Source: Opitutia bacterium (GTDB taxonomy: Bacteria; Verrucomicrobiota; Verrucomicrobiia; Opitutales; JANYDI01). From it: a stretch of DNA of 10,282 nt. Positions 1 through 6,756 of the stretch are shown one piece after another. Below the pieces are notes generated by a model, which searched no databases, was not told the DNA's origin, and saw nothing but the letters and a program-made list of their open reading frames with translations. Where the stretch lies: assembly GCA_025363695.1 (NCBI GenBank), contig JANYDI010000080.1:1-10282 (forward strand), in the 5' to 3' direction. The position numbers and the translations under genes were made by a program. The stretch's first letter is position 1; each line of letters starts with the position of its first letter.

Positions 1-1841
1 CCAAGAGATATTCCAGTGGCTCTCTGGTGTCCAAGGGGTCCTCACATCTGAATCTTACGGTTAATCAACTTTCTGGTAAACTGAGGTCGCTATTGGATGG
101 TAGTGTCGATCATATGGAAATCAGGATAGCAAGCGATGAATTGGCTCTTTTAAAAAATAGACTATTAGGCTCGAATCCTGAAGTAATAGAAACTTTTAAG
201 TTATTGAATCCTCGCTTCACTGATAATCGAGATGGAACTGCCACCGTGTACCTTGATGGAGTAAACATTCAACGCTCCAATGCCTTTGGAGGATTGGCCG
301 GGGGAAGCGGCCAGCCACGGCTAACCCTTATAGAAGAGCCGCAGGGTGGGGAGCTTCCATACGTGGCACCAGGAGAGCTAGCGCACGAAGATGCGGTTCG
401 ACAAATCGCCCAGTTCTTAACCCCTGTCATGACAGAAAAAGAGCGCCAGCAGCGTGAGGCAGCTGAGTTGGAACGCCGGCGCTTAGCTGAAGAGGAACGT
501 CTCTTTAGGGAGCAAGCCGAAGCAGAAGCAGAGGACGAGGAGTTTATTGCGGGGCTTTTTGATATCCCTCTCACGCCAGAACATCTAAAGCAGCTCTTGG
601 CAGGTTTCATTAAGCGAGAAGTTCCTATTGTTGCCGATAGTATAGTGCAGGCTGGTGGCAAGGATTTTTATGACCAGGTCAGAGATGTGTTTTTCCAAGA
701 CACTGATGGCTCGATGGAGCTACTAGATGCTTATATTACGTGGAATCTGGATCAGTACGGAAGATGGGGCTATAGTTTAGGTTTTCGAGGCAATGCCGTT
801 GATCAATGGATTCAAGGCAACGCAGAGCCGAGGGGATTTTTAGAGACTGGGATTCGTTTGGAGCGTTTATTTAATGGCTTAAAGTTCTGTGCGGAAAAAT
901 TAGTCAGAGATAAACCTGAAAATGTCAATCGGGCGTGGTTAGATGAGGCGATGAAGAAATGTAGGCAAACCCTTCCTGGGCCACAGGCAAATCTGCCGCA
1001 GGCGATGCAGGGAATATTGCTGCAGAAGCAATTGAGGGAATGGGAGCAAGCCGAAGCCGACCGCCAACGCGACTTTCAGCAAGTTGAAGCTGACCGCCTT
1101 GCCCGTGAAGCTGCTCTCAAGGCCCAACGTGAAGCTGACCTCAAGGCTCAGCGTGAAGCTGCTGACGAGGCCGCCCGCCGCGCCCAGCAAAACCAAAACC
1201 AGCAGTGGTATTTTCCGCCATCTAATCAAGACAATCAAAATAACCAAAAAAAGACCCAACCCAAAACCTCAACTCCAAAAAAGAGCAAAACCCAAACCCA
1301 AGCCCTTGACAACAGAGCCAGGCCGCTTTTCAGCCCGTTTGCTCAGGTCAGTCGTGAGTGGGAGCAGGAGTACGTGCGGGAGGTTCCGAGGCTGTCCGTG
1401 GTCCAGGTAGCCACGCCGGCGCCTACGCAAATAGCGGCCATCCAGGCTGTCGTGTCTCAGCAGGCGTTCAGGGAACTCACTAAGGAAACGCAGGCTGTCA
1501 TTAAGAAAATCAAGTACACGCCGTTGGCCAAGCCTGCGAGCCGTCCGAGCCTTGCGCTGGCCAAGCAAGCGGATCCTAATGCCGCGTTTGCCAAGGTGGC
1601 GATTGTGCACCTGACAGCCAAGCTGAAAGGCCTTACGGGCGCTGCTAAAATAAAAATGCAACGAGATATCGACCGCATCAAAGCGGCGCTCGCTCGACGT
1701 GAGGCGATCAAGGCAGGCCGCTTTGTTCCTCGAGTCCGTACAAACACGGGCAGCAAAGCTCCCCTTCTCAGGAGCGGCGCTGCCAAGGCGGCTCCAGCGG
1801 CTAAGGTTCCCACTGGACGTACGGTTCGAGCGGCGGCTTGA
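1..1841 (+). CDS. Large coiled-coil protein of unknown function, 5' partial, paralogue of the next gene by its C-terminal domain
   Basis: I do not recognise this family. The frame is open to the left edge (first whole codon at 3) and no ribosome binding site precedes the GTG at 27, so the true start probably lies outside. Numbering residues from that GTG: a globular-looking region at 1-130; a charged, probably coiled-coil stretch at about 137-173 (rich in Glu, Arg, Ala); a mixed helical domain at 178-315; a second Glu/Arg/Ala/Gln coiled coil at 334-388 containing the doubled motif KAQREAD; a Gln/Asn/Lys/Thr-rich low-complexity linker at 387-428; a C-terminal domain at about 468-568; and a basic Ala/Lys tail ending in RAAA. 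The C-terminal domain and tail match the end of the next gene (38 of 55 residues over the core beginning AKQADP), so the two are paralogues there. Base composition shifts from AT-rich at the front to GC-richer at the C-terminal end. Location is unknown because any signal peptide would be off the window. Confidence 0.75.
   Translation, partial: KRYSSGSLVSKGSSHLNLTVNQLSGKLRSLLDGSVDHMEIRIASDELALLKNRLLGSNPEVIETFKLLNPRFTDNRDGTATVYLDGVNIQRSNAFGGLAGGSGQPRLTLIEEPQGGELPYVAPGELAHEDAVRQIAQFLTPVMTEKERQQREAAELERRRLAEEERLFREQAEAEAEDEEFIAGLFDIPLTPEHLKQLLAGFIKREVPIVADSIVQAGGKDFYDQVRDVFFQDTDGSMELLDAYITWNLDQYGRWGYSLGFRGNAVDQWIQGNAEPRGFLETGIRLERLFNGLKFCAEKLVRDKPENVNRAWLDEAMKKCRQTLPGPQANLPQAMQGILLQKQLREWEQAEADRQRDFQQVEADRLAREAALKAQREADLKAQREAADEAARRAQQNQNQQWYFPPSNQDNQNNQKKTQPKTSTPKKSKTQTQALDNRARPLFSPFAQVSREWEQEYVREVPRLSVVQVATPAPTQIAAIQAVVSQQAFRELTKETQAVIKKIKYTPLAKPASRPSLALAKQADPNAAFAKVAIVHLTAKLKGLTGAAKIKMQRDIDRIKAALARREAIKAGRFVPRVRTNTGSKAPLLRSGAAKAAPAAKVPTGRTVRAAA
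1428..1730 (+). other. Shared C-terminal domain, copy 1
   Basis: Residues about 468-568 of the first large protein (numbered from the GTG at 27). The core beginning AKQADP and the segment MQRDIDR are shared with the domain at 3833-4105. This copy carries an extra roughly 11-residue insertion before the core (after KYTPLAK). It is predicted helical and basic, with no catalytic signature visible. Confidence 0.7.
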
Positions 1842-1868
1842 GGTTTGTCTGATTTATTTAAAACAATC

Positions 1869-1896
1869 TTGACATCCTTGGTTTTATTGGTATAGG
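1869..1896 (+). promoter_or_regulatory. Probable sigma-70 promoter for the second large gene
   Basis: A perfect -35 box TTGACA (1869-1874) lies 16 bp from TATAGG (1891-1896). The -10 box is preceded by TGG, an extended -10 motif. Transcription would start near 1903, about 50 nt upstream of the ATG at 1955. The site falls in the 113-bp gap between the two large genes, so the second gene can be transcribed separately. Confidence 0.5.
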
Positions 1897-1919
1897 CTGG
1901 TGGCTGAAATAGGTAATTT

Positions 1920-1933
1920 GCGGATTTTTCCGC
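1920..1933 (+). promoter_or_regulatory. Small perfect hairpin in the leader of the second large gene
   Basis: GCGGA-TTTT-TCCGC is a 5-bp perfect stem with a 4-nt loop, followed by TTGATTTTTT. It lies between the predicted transcription start and the ribosome binding site. It could be a weak intrinsic terminator of the upstream gene or a leader/attenuator structure; the sequence does not decide. Confidence 0.35.
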
Positions 1934-1943
1934 TTGATTTTTT

Positions 1944-1949
1944 GGGAGA
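1944..1949 (+). promoter_or_regulatory. Ribosome binding site that fixes the start at 1955
   Basis: GGGAGA sits 5 nt before ATG at 1955. This favours that ATG over the in-frame TTG at 1934, which lacks such a site and would put MIFWENF before the signal peptide. Confidence 0.6.
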
Positions 1950-1954
1950 ATTTT

Positions 1955-4207
1955 ATGAAGATTATAAGGTGGTTAAGGGCGTTGGTCTTGGGGTTGTGCG
2001 TGTTTGTGGGAGCAGCGGAGCTAGGTGCTCTGCCGGATAGGTTGGCTGGGACTGATGGTGAGGTGAGGGCTTTTGCTGCGGATCCGAATAATCAGGTGGC
2101 TCGTGGTGTTGTAGGGCAGCATATTGAGTGCTTGGCGTTGGCTCAGTATATTGATGAAGTCATAGACTATGCTGATGAGGGTGCTATAGCCAGCACGCTT
2201 ATGCGCTATCGCATTTTGGCTTATTTTTCTGGAAAAACTCCCTATGAGTGTCTCAATTATTTAATTCAGAATGCCGTAAGGGCTCCATTAGGCCTTGGTC
2301 CGCTTGCTGTTCCCCCTATTCTAACCAGAATGATTGATGAGTTGCGGCAAGGGCAAGCTTATATTTGGGCTCATTTAGTGCCAGGACGGCGAGATGCTGC
2401 GTTCATGACTGATTTGAACAGGAGGGCTAGTCAAGCTTTTCAGGTTTTGGGTTTGGAAAGACCGACTCCCTTGTCTCTGTTGCCTTTAATTTTTCCTTCA
2501 GTAGTCACATTGAGAGGCCTTCTTAATGATACTAATGCTAATTTTCAAGATGAAGTTGATGAAGGCCTCAGGCTTACTGCCCTCATTGCTGACGCTACGC
2601 CGGGCACCATTCAGGCGTGGGTCAATGATAACCGGAACGACTTCGGTATATTCGCAAATAGAATTCATGATATGGATGCATTGTGGGCGAGGATGAATGC
2701 TGTTGGTGTTACCAATGAGCAGTATCGGGATTTGATGGATGAGTTGGTTGCTCTTGTCCCAGCTCCAATTGTCGTTCCGCAGCCGCCAGTTGATGTCGTT
2801 GTCGTTGCTCAGCCGCCGGTCGAGCAGCAAGAACAGCAACGCCTTGCTGAGCAGCAGCTTGGAGCACAGCGGTATGAGCAGCGTGTTAATGCCGTTTTTA
2901 ACTCATTGAATGCGTTACTTAATGATGCGAATCGACTCGGATGCCAGGCTGCTGCTCTGTTTATTCGCAGGGGAGGATTAGATGGTTTATTTGATAATTT
3001 CAGCGTTGCCGGATTCACCAATTTCTTCAGTCAAGAAGTAAAAGCACCATTACTGCCGCTCTTGGAGGCATTTGTGCTGAGTTGTAACGCTAATCGTTTC
3101 GGTGCACATGACGAACTATACTACGCAGCTCAGTTCGTGGAAGCTGAAGGGCAGACTACTCCCGCTCAAGAGCAGGAAGCTGAGCGGCAACGGCAACACT
3201 TTGTTGCGCAGCAACTCCTCAATCAGCAACCAATCCAACCGGAGGAAGCGGAGGAGGAAAATCCTGGGATAGATCCTATAGATCCCGAGATTACAGCATT
3301 CCTTAGAGGGCTTTATCCGAGGGGTCAGGTTGTGGAATTTGGATTGCAGGAGCGATTTGAGGAGCTTTGTAGAGCTAACCCTGGTGGTAACTTACCAATT
3401 CTGTTTGCGCAGGCTCAGAGGGAACAACGCGAGCGCATCGAACGCGACCGTCGCGAACAGGAAATGCATCGGAGAATGAATGCAATTACAAGGCTTAATC
3501 AGGGTGCAGGACGTGATGTGTTTCAGCGATTTGAGATTCTTTGTAGGGCTAACCCTGATGGTGATTTTCAGGACTTCTTCGCGCAGGCTCAGCAGGGCCC
3601 CCCACCTCCTCCACCTCCCGCTAACAACGGTGGCGGCGGAAGCGCTTCGTCAGCACCGAGTGCCCCTAGCTCCAATACTAAACAAAAGGCAAAAATTCGG
3701 GATCTTGAACAGCGCCTTTCCGCTCTGGAGGCGGGGCTTGGGGCCAAGCAGCGGTTTGCCAATGACGATGAGGCGGAAGCCTTTGCTGAGGCGCCGTCTG
3801 TGGCCGTTCAGCCACCGGTGTCTGCTAAGCCTGTTGACGTGATCCGGGCGATTGTGTCTCCACAGGCGTATCGTGATATTTCCCAGTCAAAGTCGAAGGA
3901 AACCCTGAAGGTCATCAATGCGATTAACTATAAATCCGTTGCCAAGCAGGCAGATCCCGCAGCTGCGTTTGCTCGCATGGCGATTACGCATTTGACGGCC
4001 AAGGTGAAAACCCTCAAAGGCAGTGCTAAAATCGAGATGCAACGCGATATTGACCGTCTCCGAGGAGCCCTCAAGCGGCGTGAAGTTGCTAAGTCTGCGC
4101 GCTTTGCGGGCGCTAAGGGGAACTCCAAGGCTCCCGTCCTCAAAAGCGGAAGAGCCAAGGCAGCGCCTGCCGCTAAGGGTTTCGCGCGTATTCCGGTAGC
4201 TGCGTAA
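1955..4207 (+). CDS. Large exported modular protein of unknown function, shares its C-terminal domain with the preceding gene
   Basis: Not a family I recognise; 750 aa from the ATG at 1955. Residues 1-21 look like a Sec signal peptide: MKIIRWLR, a hydrophobic core, then VGAA as the likely signal peptidase I site. There is no convincing lipobox. Next come a helical region at about 22-265; a Pro/Val linker at about 270-290; a Gln-rich helical segment; a second helical domain at about 305-395; a Gln/Glu-rich stretch; two copies of a short motif containing CRANP (468-488 and 526-546); seven prolines in a row (549-555) and a Gly/Ser linker; a short coiled coil (about 575-600); then the domain shared with the upstream gene (about 627-717) and a basic Ala/Lys tail. 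Six cysteines fall at 59, 99, 330, 377, 472 and 530. The stop codon abuts a family B hairpin element. Export is inferred from the signal peptide; function is unknown. Confidence 0.8.
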   Translation: MKIIRWLRALVLGLCVFVGAAELGALPDRLAGTDGEVRAFAADPNNQVARGVVGQHIECLALAQYIDEVIDYADEGAIASTLMRYRILAYFSGKTPYECLNYLIQNAVRAPLGLGPLAVPPILTRMIDELRQGQAYIWAHLVPGRRDAAFMTDLNRRASQAFQVLGLERPTPLSLLPLIFPSVVTLRGLLNDTNANFQDEVDEGLRLTALIADATPGTIQAWVNDNRNDFGIFANRIHDMDALWARMNAVGVTNEQYRDLMDELVALVPAPIVVPQPPVDVVVVAQPPVEQQEQQRLAEQQLGAQRYEQRVNAVFNSLNALLNDANRLGCQAAALFIRRGGLDGLFDNFSVAGFTNFFSQEVKAPLLPLLEAFVLSCNANRFGAHDELYYAAQFVEAEGQTTPAQEQEAERQRQHFVAQQLLNQQPIQPEEAEEENPGIDPIDPEITAFLRGLYPRGQVVEFGLQERFEELCRANPGGNLPILFAQAQREQRERIERDRREQEMHRRMNAITRLNQGAGRDVFQRFEILCRANPDGDFQDFFAQAQQGPPPPPPPANNGGGGSASSAPSAPSSNTKQKAKIRDLEQRLSALEAGLGAKQRFANDDEAEAFAEAPSVAVQPPVSAKPVDVIRAIVSPQAYRDISQSKSKETLKVINAINYKSVAKQADPAAAFARMAITHLTAKVKTLKGSAKIEMQRDIDRLRGALKRREVAKSARFAGAKGNSKAPVLKSGRAKAAPAAKGFARIPVAA
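3356..3418 (+). repeat. Internal protein repeat, unit 1 (CRANP motif)
   Basis: Encodes a 21-residue unit starting FEELCRANP and ending FAQAQ. It matches unit 2 at 14 of 21 residues, and the DNA is also clearly similar, so it arose by duplication. The two units are separated by an Arg/Glu/Gln-rich, probably helical spacer. Confidence 0.7.
3530..3592 (+). repeat. Internal protein repeat, unit 2 (CRANP motif)
   Basis: Encodes FEILCRANP through FAQAQ, the second copy of the unit at 3356-3418, placed directly before the seven-proline run. Each unit carries one cysteine, so a disulfide or paired binding site is possible but not shown. Confidence 0.7.
3833..4105 (+). other. Shared C-terminal domain, copy 2
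   Basis: Residues about 627-717 of the second large protein, homologous to 1428-1730. Across the 55-residue core the two agree at 38 positions, including AKQADP, HLTAK and MQRDIDR. The tail after it (SKAP, KAAPAAK) is also alike. Conservation here, with dissimilar N-terminal parts, suggests a common anchoring, sorting or partner-binding module (inference). Confidence 0.7.
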
Positions 4208-4361
4208 GGGCTAAGGGGCGCTTGCGCCCCTTAGGATCCCCTACAGGTAGCGATTTTATAAAATGCGATGCATTTTAATAAAATCGCTACCTGGTAGAAA
4301 ATACTAAGGCCCCTCTCGATCGCTTCGCGATCAGGGTATATTTTATGAATTGCTTCGATCC
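4208..4361 (+). repeat. Family B triple-hairpin element, copy B1
   Basis: Starts immediately after the stop codon of the second large gene. Hairpin 1 is at 4211-4234 (CTAAGGGGCG / CGCCCCTTAG); hairpin 2 at 4244-4293 (arms CAGGTAGCGATTTT / AAAATCGCTACCTG with an inner AAAATGC/GCATTTT stem); hairpin 3 at 4318-4332 (GATCGC-TTC-GCGATC). Related copies lie at 5729-5871, 8075-8234 (inverted) and 9583-9725. It ends in GCTTCGATCCG and runs directly into element A1. It may also act as a terminator between the convergent genes, though no U-tract follows hairpin 1. Confidence 0.85.
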
Positions 4362-4473
4362 GGTTTTAGCGGAGGCATTTAGGGTTCGGACAAGGAAGGG
4401 AAGTGCGTAGCGCACTACGGTGCGTGAGTCACTTCCATGACGCCGTCCCAGCCCTAAATGCCCCGCTAAAACC
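4362..4473 (-). repeat. Family A long hairpin element, copy A1, overlapping the 3' end of truA
   Basis: Imperfect palindrome of 112 bp with outer arms GGTTTTAGCGG (4362-4372) and CCGCTAAAACC (4463-4473), next arms around GCATTTAGGG, and an inner stem GGAAGTG/CACTTCC. A second copy in the same orientation relative to its neighbouring gene is at 7964-8074. The last 14 codons and the stop of truA lie inside this element. Confidence 0.85.
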
Positions 4474-5232
4474 ACCTTTCTTGCCATACACAACCTTCTC
4501 CAACGACAACCCTTGTGGGGGGGCGCAGACGACGGCGGGGGGGCGCTTGGGGTTTTTGAGGAAACGGGGTAGGTCGCTGGGTGGGAGCTTGCCTCGGCCG
4601 ACTTCGACCAGGGCGCCGACGAGGCTGCGGACCATTTTGTACAAAAAGCTGTCCGCCTCGGCAGTGATTTTTAGGTGCTTGCCGCGTTGCTGGAGGTCCA
4701 GGCGGTAGAGGGTTTTGATGGGCTGTTCGTGGCTGTCATCACGGCGTAGGGCTGCAAAGGCGCGGAAATCGTGGGTTCCTAGGAGTTGTTGCGCAGCTTG
4801 TCGCATTTTTAAAAAATCTAAAGTATGCGGAATACTCCAACAATAACGGGCCAAGTTGGGTGGGGCTTGACCGAGGAACAGACTATAGGTGTAACGTTTT
4901 AATGAGGCATGGTTACGGGCATGAAAGTCCTTGTGCGTGGCTTTGAGGCGGATGATTTGAATACTTGAGGGGATGGCGCCTTGTAGGGCTTTGTGGAGTT
5001 TTTCAGCCCCATAAGGCCAATGGGCGTCAAAATGGAACACTTGGCCTTTGGCGTGGACGCCGCTGTCTGTGCGGCCGCTGCCGTGTATGCGCGTGGGTGT
5101 TTTGAGGAGCATTTCCAGCTTGGCCTCAATGAGGTCTTGAATGGCGCCGCCCCCGCGTTGGCTTTGCCAGCCTAAAAAATCTGTGCCATCATAGGCGCAA
5201 ACGGCCTTCCAGCGTTGTTTAGGAAGGCTCAT
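4429..5232 (-). CDS. truA: tRNA pseudouridine(38-40) synthase TruA
   Basis: Isomerises uridine to pseudouridine at positions 38-40 of the tRNA anticodon stem-loop, in the cytoplasm. At 267 aa it is of usual length. The family signature GRTDSGVHA contains the catalytic Asp56; also visible are the N-terminal YDGTDFLGWQ, the RYTY segment with the conserved Tyr near 116, and FLYKMVRSLVG at 196-206. The start ATG overlaps the stop of ruvX by ATGA, so the two are probably co-transcribed and translationally coupled. Odd feature: residues 254-267 (GFSGAFRAGTASWK) are encoded inside repeat element A1, beyond where the conserved core normally ends (about GLSLEKVVYG). The repeat seems to have inserted at, and replaced, the original 3' end without touching the catalytic domain. 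The gene converges on the second large gene. Confidence 0.96.
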   Translation of the reverse strand: MSLPKQRWKAVCAYDGTDFLGWQSQRGGGAIQDLIEAKLEMLLKTPTRIHGSGRTDSGVHAKGQVFHFDAHWPYGAEKLHKALQGAIPSSIQIIRLKATHKDFHARNHASLKRYTYSLFLGQAPPNLARYCWSIPHTLDFLKMRQAAQQLLGTHDFRAFAALRRDDSHEQPIKTLYRLDLQQRGKHLKITAEADSFLYKMVRSLVGALVEVGRGKLPPSDLPRFLKNPKRPPAVVCAPPQGLSLEKVVYGKKGGFSGAFRAGTASWK

Positions 5233-5672
5233 GAGCGGGACTTTTTGTAGTCCAAAAAATCCTGCAAAATAATCGTAGCTGCTTGGCTATCAATGACTCC
5301 CGAGTTGCGGATGCTTTTGATTTCCTGTAGGGAGCGTGGCGGCCGATGCGTGGCCTTGAAGTCCCGTTCGGCCTCTTGGGAGCTCAGGTACTCATCGATG
5401 GGGTAAATCGGCAAAGGGCAGTGTTTTTTGAGCAACAGCACAAAGGCCTCGACTTCCTTGCCCATCGCGCTGCTGTGGCCGTCTGCGTGGTAGGGATAAC
5501 CAATGACAAGGGCCTTGGCTGCTGTTTGCTTAATGACTTCCAAAAGCCCCTCGAGCCGCTCTTGGGGCGTTTTTTGCGTCAAAGCCGGCAATGCAAATGC
5601 CAGGCCCAGCTCCGCGTTGCCGTGGCTTAGTCCAATCCGCTTGCTGCCATAGTCAATTCCAAGAAACTCCAC
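5229..5672 (-). CDS. ruvX: RuvX/YqgF family putative pre-16S rRNA nuclease (Holliday junction resolvase-like fold)
   Basis: RNase H-fold protein of 147 aa, the usual length. The family is linked to maturation of the 16S rRNA 5' end and was earlier proposed as a Holliday junction resolvase. Acidic-site motifs are present: GIDYGSKRIGLS (first Asp at 7), IDEYLSSQEAE in the place of the usual DERLT/S motif, and DSQAATIILQDFL near the C-terminus. The start is GTG at 5672-5670; an in-frame TAA lies just upstream (two codons before), so no longer N-terminus is possible, and the GIDYG strand begins four residues in. The stop overlaps the truA start by ATGA. No clear Shine-Dalgarno site precedes the GTG. 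Confidence 0.93.
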   Translation of the reverse strand: MEFLGIDYGSKRIGLSHGNAELGLAFALPALTQKTPQERLEGLLEVIKQTAAKALVIGYPYHADGHSSAMGKEVEAFVLLLKKHCPLPIYPIDEYLSSQEAERDFKATHRPPRSLQEIKSIRNSGVIDSQAATIILQDFLDYKKSRS

Positions 5673-5681
5673 GCCTTAAAA

Positions 5682-5708
5682 GCTATACAAGCGCGCTCAA
5701 AAAGTCAA
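5682..5708 (-). promoter_or_regulatory. Possible promoter of ruvX-truA
   Basis: Read on the minus strand, TTGACT (5708-5703) is followed after 15 bp by TATAGC (5687-5682). The spacer is shorter than the usual 17 bp. Transcription from here would begin only a few bases before the ruvX GTG, giving a nearly leaderless mRNA. Confidence 0.35.
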
Positions 5709-5728
5709 TCTAGTGTTGAAAAGGAGAA

Positions 5729-5871
5729 GGGCTAAGGGGCGCTTGCGCCCCTTAGGATCCCCTTCCGATAGCGATTTTGCAAAATACTGCGTATTTTGGC
5801 AAAATCGCTATCGGGGAGGTATACTAAGGCCTCCACAGATCGCGAAGCGATCCGGGTGTATTTTATGAATT
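5729..5871 (+). repeat. Family B triple-hairpin element, copy B2
   Basis: Hairpin 1 at 5732-5755 is identical to that of B1. Hairpin 2 at 5765-5814 has arms CCGATAGCGATTTT / AAAATCGCTATCGG and an inner AAAATAC/GTATTTT stem. Hairpin 3 at 5838-5852 is GATCGC-GAA-GCGATC, with the loop complementary to that of the other copies. It lies in a divergent intergenic region, not behind a gene, so termination cannot be its only role. It is followed at 5876 by a segment containing GTGTGAACAATTA, shared with the end of B4. Confidence 0.85.
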
Positions 5872-6308
5872 AGGACGTGTGAACAATTAAGCTTAAAACC
5901 TGTTTTAAGGAATCCGTTAGGGTTGATAAATAATTATTTAAAACAAACCACAAAATGAGAGCCCTAAAGGGGTGAATGATAGATAGCCCAGGGCGTAAGC
6001 CCTGGGTTAGGGTGTTAATTCTGATGCTATTTTTACCTCTTAAAATCACATCAAAATGATCTTATTGTATTTTTTATATAACAACAAAACGCACTATGGG
6101 AGGCCTGAAAGGCCGGCATATCGTAGCCCAGGGCTTTAGCCCTGGGTTTACGGGTGAAAAATAAACCAGAGCCCTAAAGGGGCGATTTATATAATAAATC
6201 TTCTAAATCACACGATAAATCTTTTTTGTTATGAATCGCCTTACAGGGCTCTGGTTTTGTGATTTTGATAAATGGTTATATTATTAATTGATCACAGTAC
6301 TATAAATC
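5872..6308. repeat. Gene-free stretch with family C (REP/BIME-like) repeats
   Basis: No gene is supported here. A 16-bp word ACAAAATGAGAGCCCT at 5950-5965 recurs at 10066-10081. REP-like hairpins (AGCCCAGGGC / GCCCTGGGTT) lie at 5984-6008 and 6124-6148, the second preceded by the foot GTAG. An inverted repeat has arms at 6163-6190 and 6231-6256 (CCAGAGCCCT ... AGGGCTCTGG) with an AT-rich loop. The 25 bp at 6063-6087 are repeated exactly at 9780-9804. The last 50 bp are AT-rich and may hold the promoter of the next gene, but I find no well-matched pair of boxes. Confidence 0.8.
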
Positions 6309-6377
6309 TTGACAAAGCGGCTTCCATGGGCAGAATACACACTATCAGTATCATTACAAACTTTAAGCCAAAAAGTT

Positions 6378-6731
6378 ATGAAAGCAAGTGTGTTTAGCCG
6401 TTTTTTTAAGATCTTCAGAAATATAACCCTGTGCGCCTGCGTGCTGGCAACAGGGTCCCTGTTTGCAGGGTTCTGGGTGTATCGATACGACGTCTACGGA
6501 GTGCCGTATCGCGTGTGGGATGATGGTAATTTGTGGGAGCTTTCGGAAGTGGAACTCCTTGAGCGCGAACGCCTTGTGTATGAATGGCGTGAGCACCATG
6601 ACCATTGGCACGAACGTCGCGAGCATGAACGCGAGCACCACGAGCACGAACGTGAACACCACGAGCATGGCGGAGGTCGCGAGCATTTTAGCGGGCACGG
6701 ACACAGCGGTGGCCATGGCGGGCGCCGCTAA
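6378..6731 (+). CDS. Small exported His/Glu-rich protein, possibly metal-binding
   Basis: Unrecognised 117-aa protein. From the ATG at 6378 it begins MKASVFSRFFKIFRN followed by a hydrophobic core (LCACVLATGSLFA), a good Sec signal peptide probably cleaved after SLFA near residue 30. A short Tyr/Trp-rich region follows (YRYDVYGVPYRVWDD), then an acidic helix, then a 50-residue tail with 15 histidines mixed with Glu, Arg and Gly. The tail includes two exact EREHHEH heptads and ends in a Gly/His-rich stretch. Such His-rich periplasmic tails often bind divalent metals; that is inference here. It sits 25 bp upstream of the gspF/pilC-like gene in the same direction, so they are probably one operon. 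Using the upstream TTG at 6309 as start would bury the signal peptide behind 23 residues, so I reject it. There is no strong ribosome binding site. Confidence 0.7.
   Translation: MKASVFSRFFKIFRNITLCACVLATGSLFAGFWVYRYDVYGVPYRVWDDGNLWELSEVELLERERLVYEWREHHDHWHERREHEREHHEHEREHHEHGGGREHFSGHGHSGGHGGRR
6627..6668 (+). repeat. Tandem 21-bp repeat encoding EREHHEH twice
   Basis: Units 6627-6647 and 6648-6668 differ at 3 of 21 positions and all three changes are synonymous (CGC/CGT, GAG/GAA, CAC/CAT). The encoded heptad has been kept while the DNA drifted. Confidence 0.8.
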
Positions 6732-6756
6732 AAAGCCTTGAGAAGACGGCAACTTC

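Noticed and set aside
939..1813. Antisense and out-of-frame open frames across the two large genes and in truA, gspF, sufU and lipA
   Set aside because: They overlap well-supported genes, have low-complexity or unnatural compositions and lack start signals.
1934..1954. TTG start for the second large gene
   Set aside because: It would prepend MIFWENF to a good signal peptide, and the ribosome binding site GGGAGA is positioned for the ATG at 1955.
1955..2020. Lipoprotein signal at LGLC in the second large protein
   Set aside because: The residue before Cys is Leu, not Gly/Ala/Ser, and the cysteine is inside the hydrophobic core.
4208..4235. Canonical rho-independent terminator
   Set aside because: The GC stem is strong, but GATCCCC follows instead of a U-tract; the sequence is better described as part of repeat element B.
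4403..4708. Small + strand open frame opposite the truA 3' end
   Set aside because: It begins in repeat A1 and runs antisense to a conserved gene; nothing supports expression.
6309..6377. TTG start for the His-rich protein; alternatively TTGACA at 6309-6314 as a -35 box
   Set aside because: The TTG start would place 23 residues before the signal peptide. As a -35 box it is perfect, but no acceptable -10 box lies 16-18 bp downstream, so I list neither as a feature.
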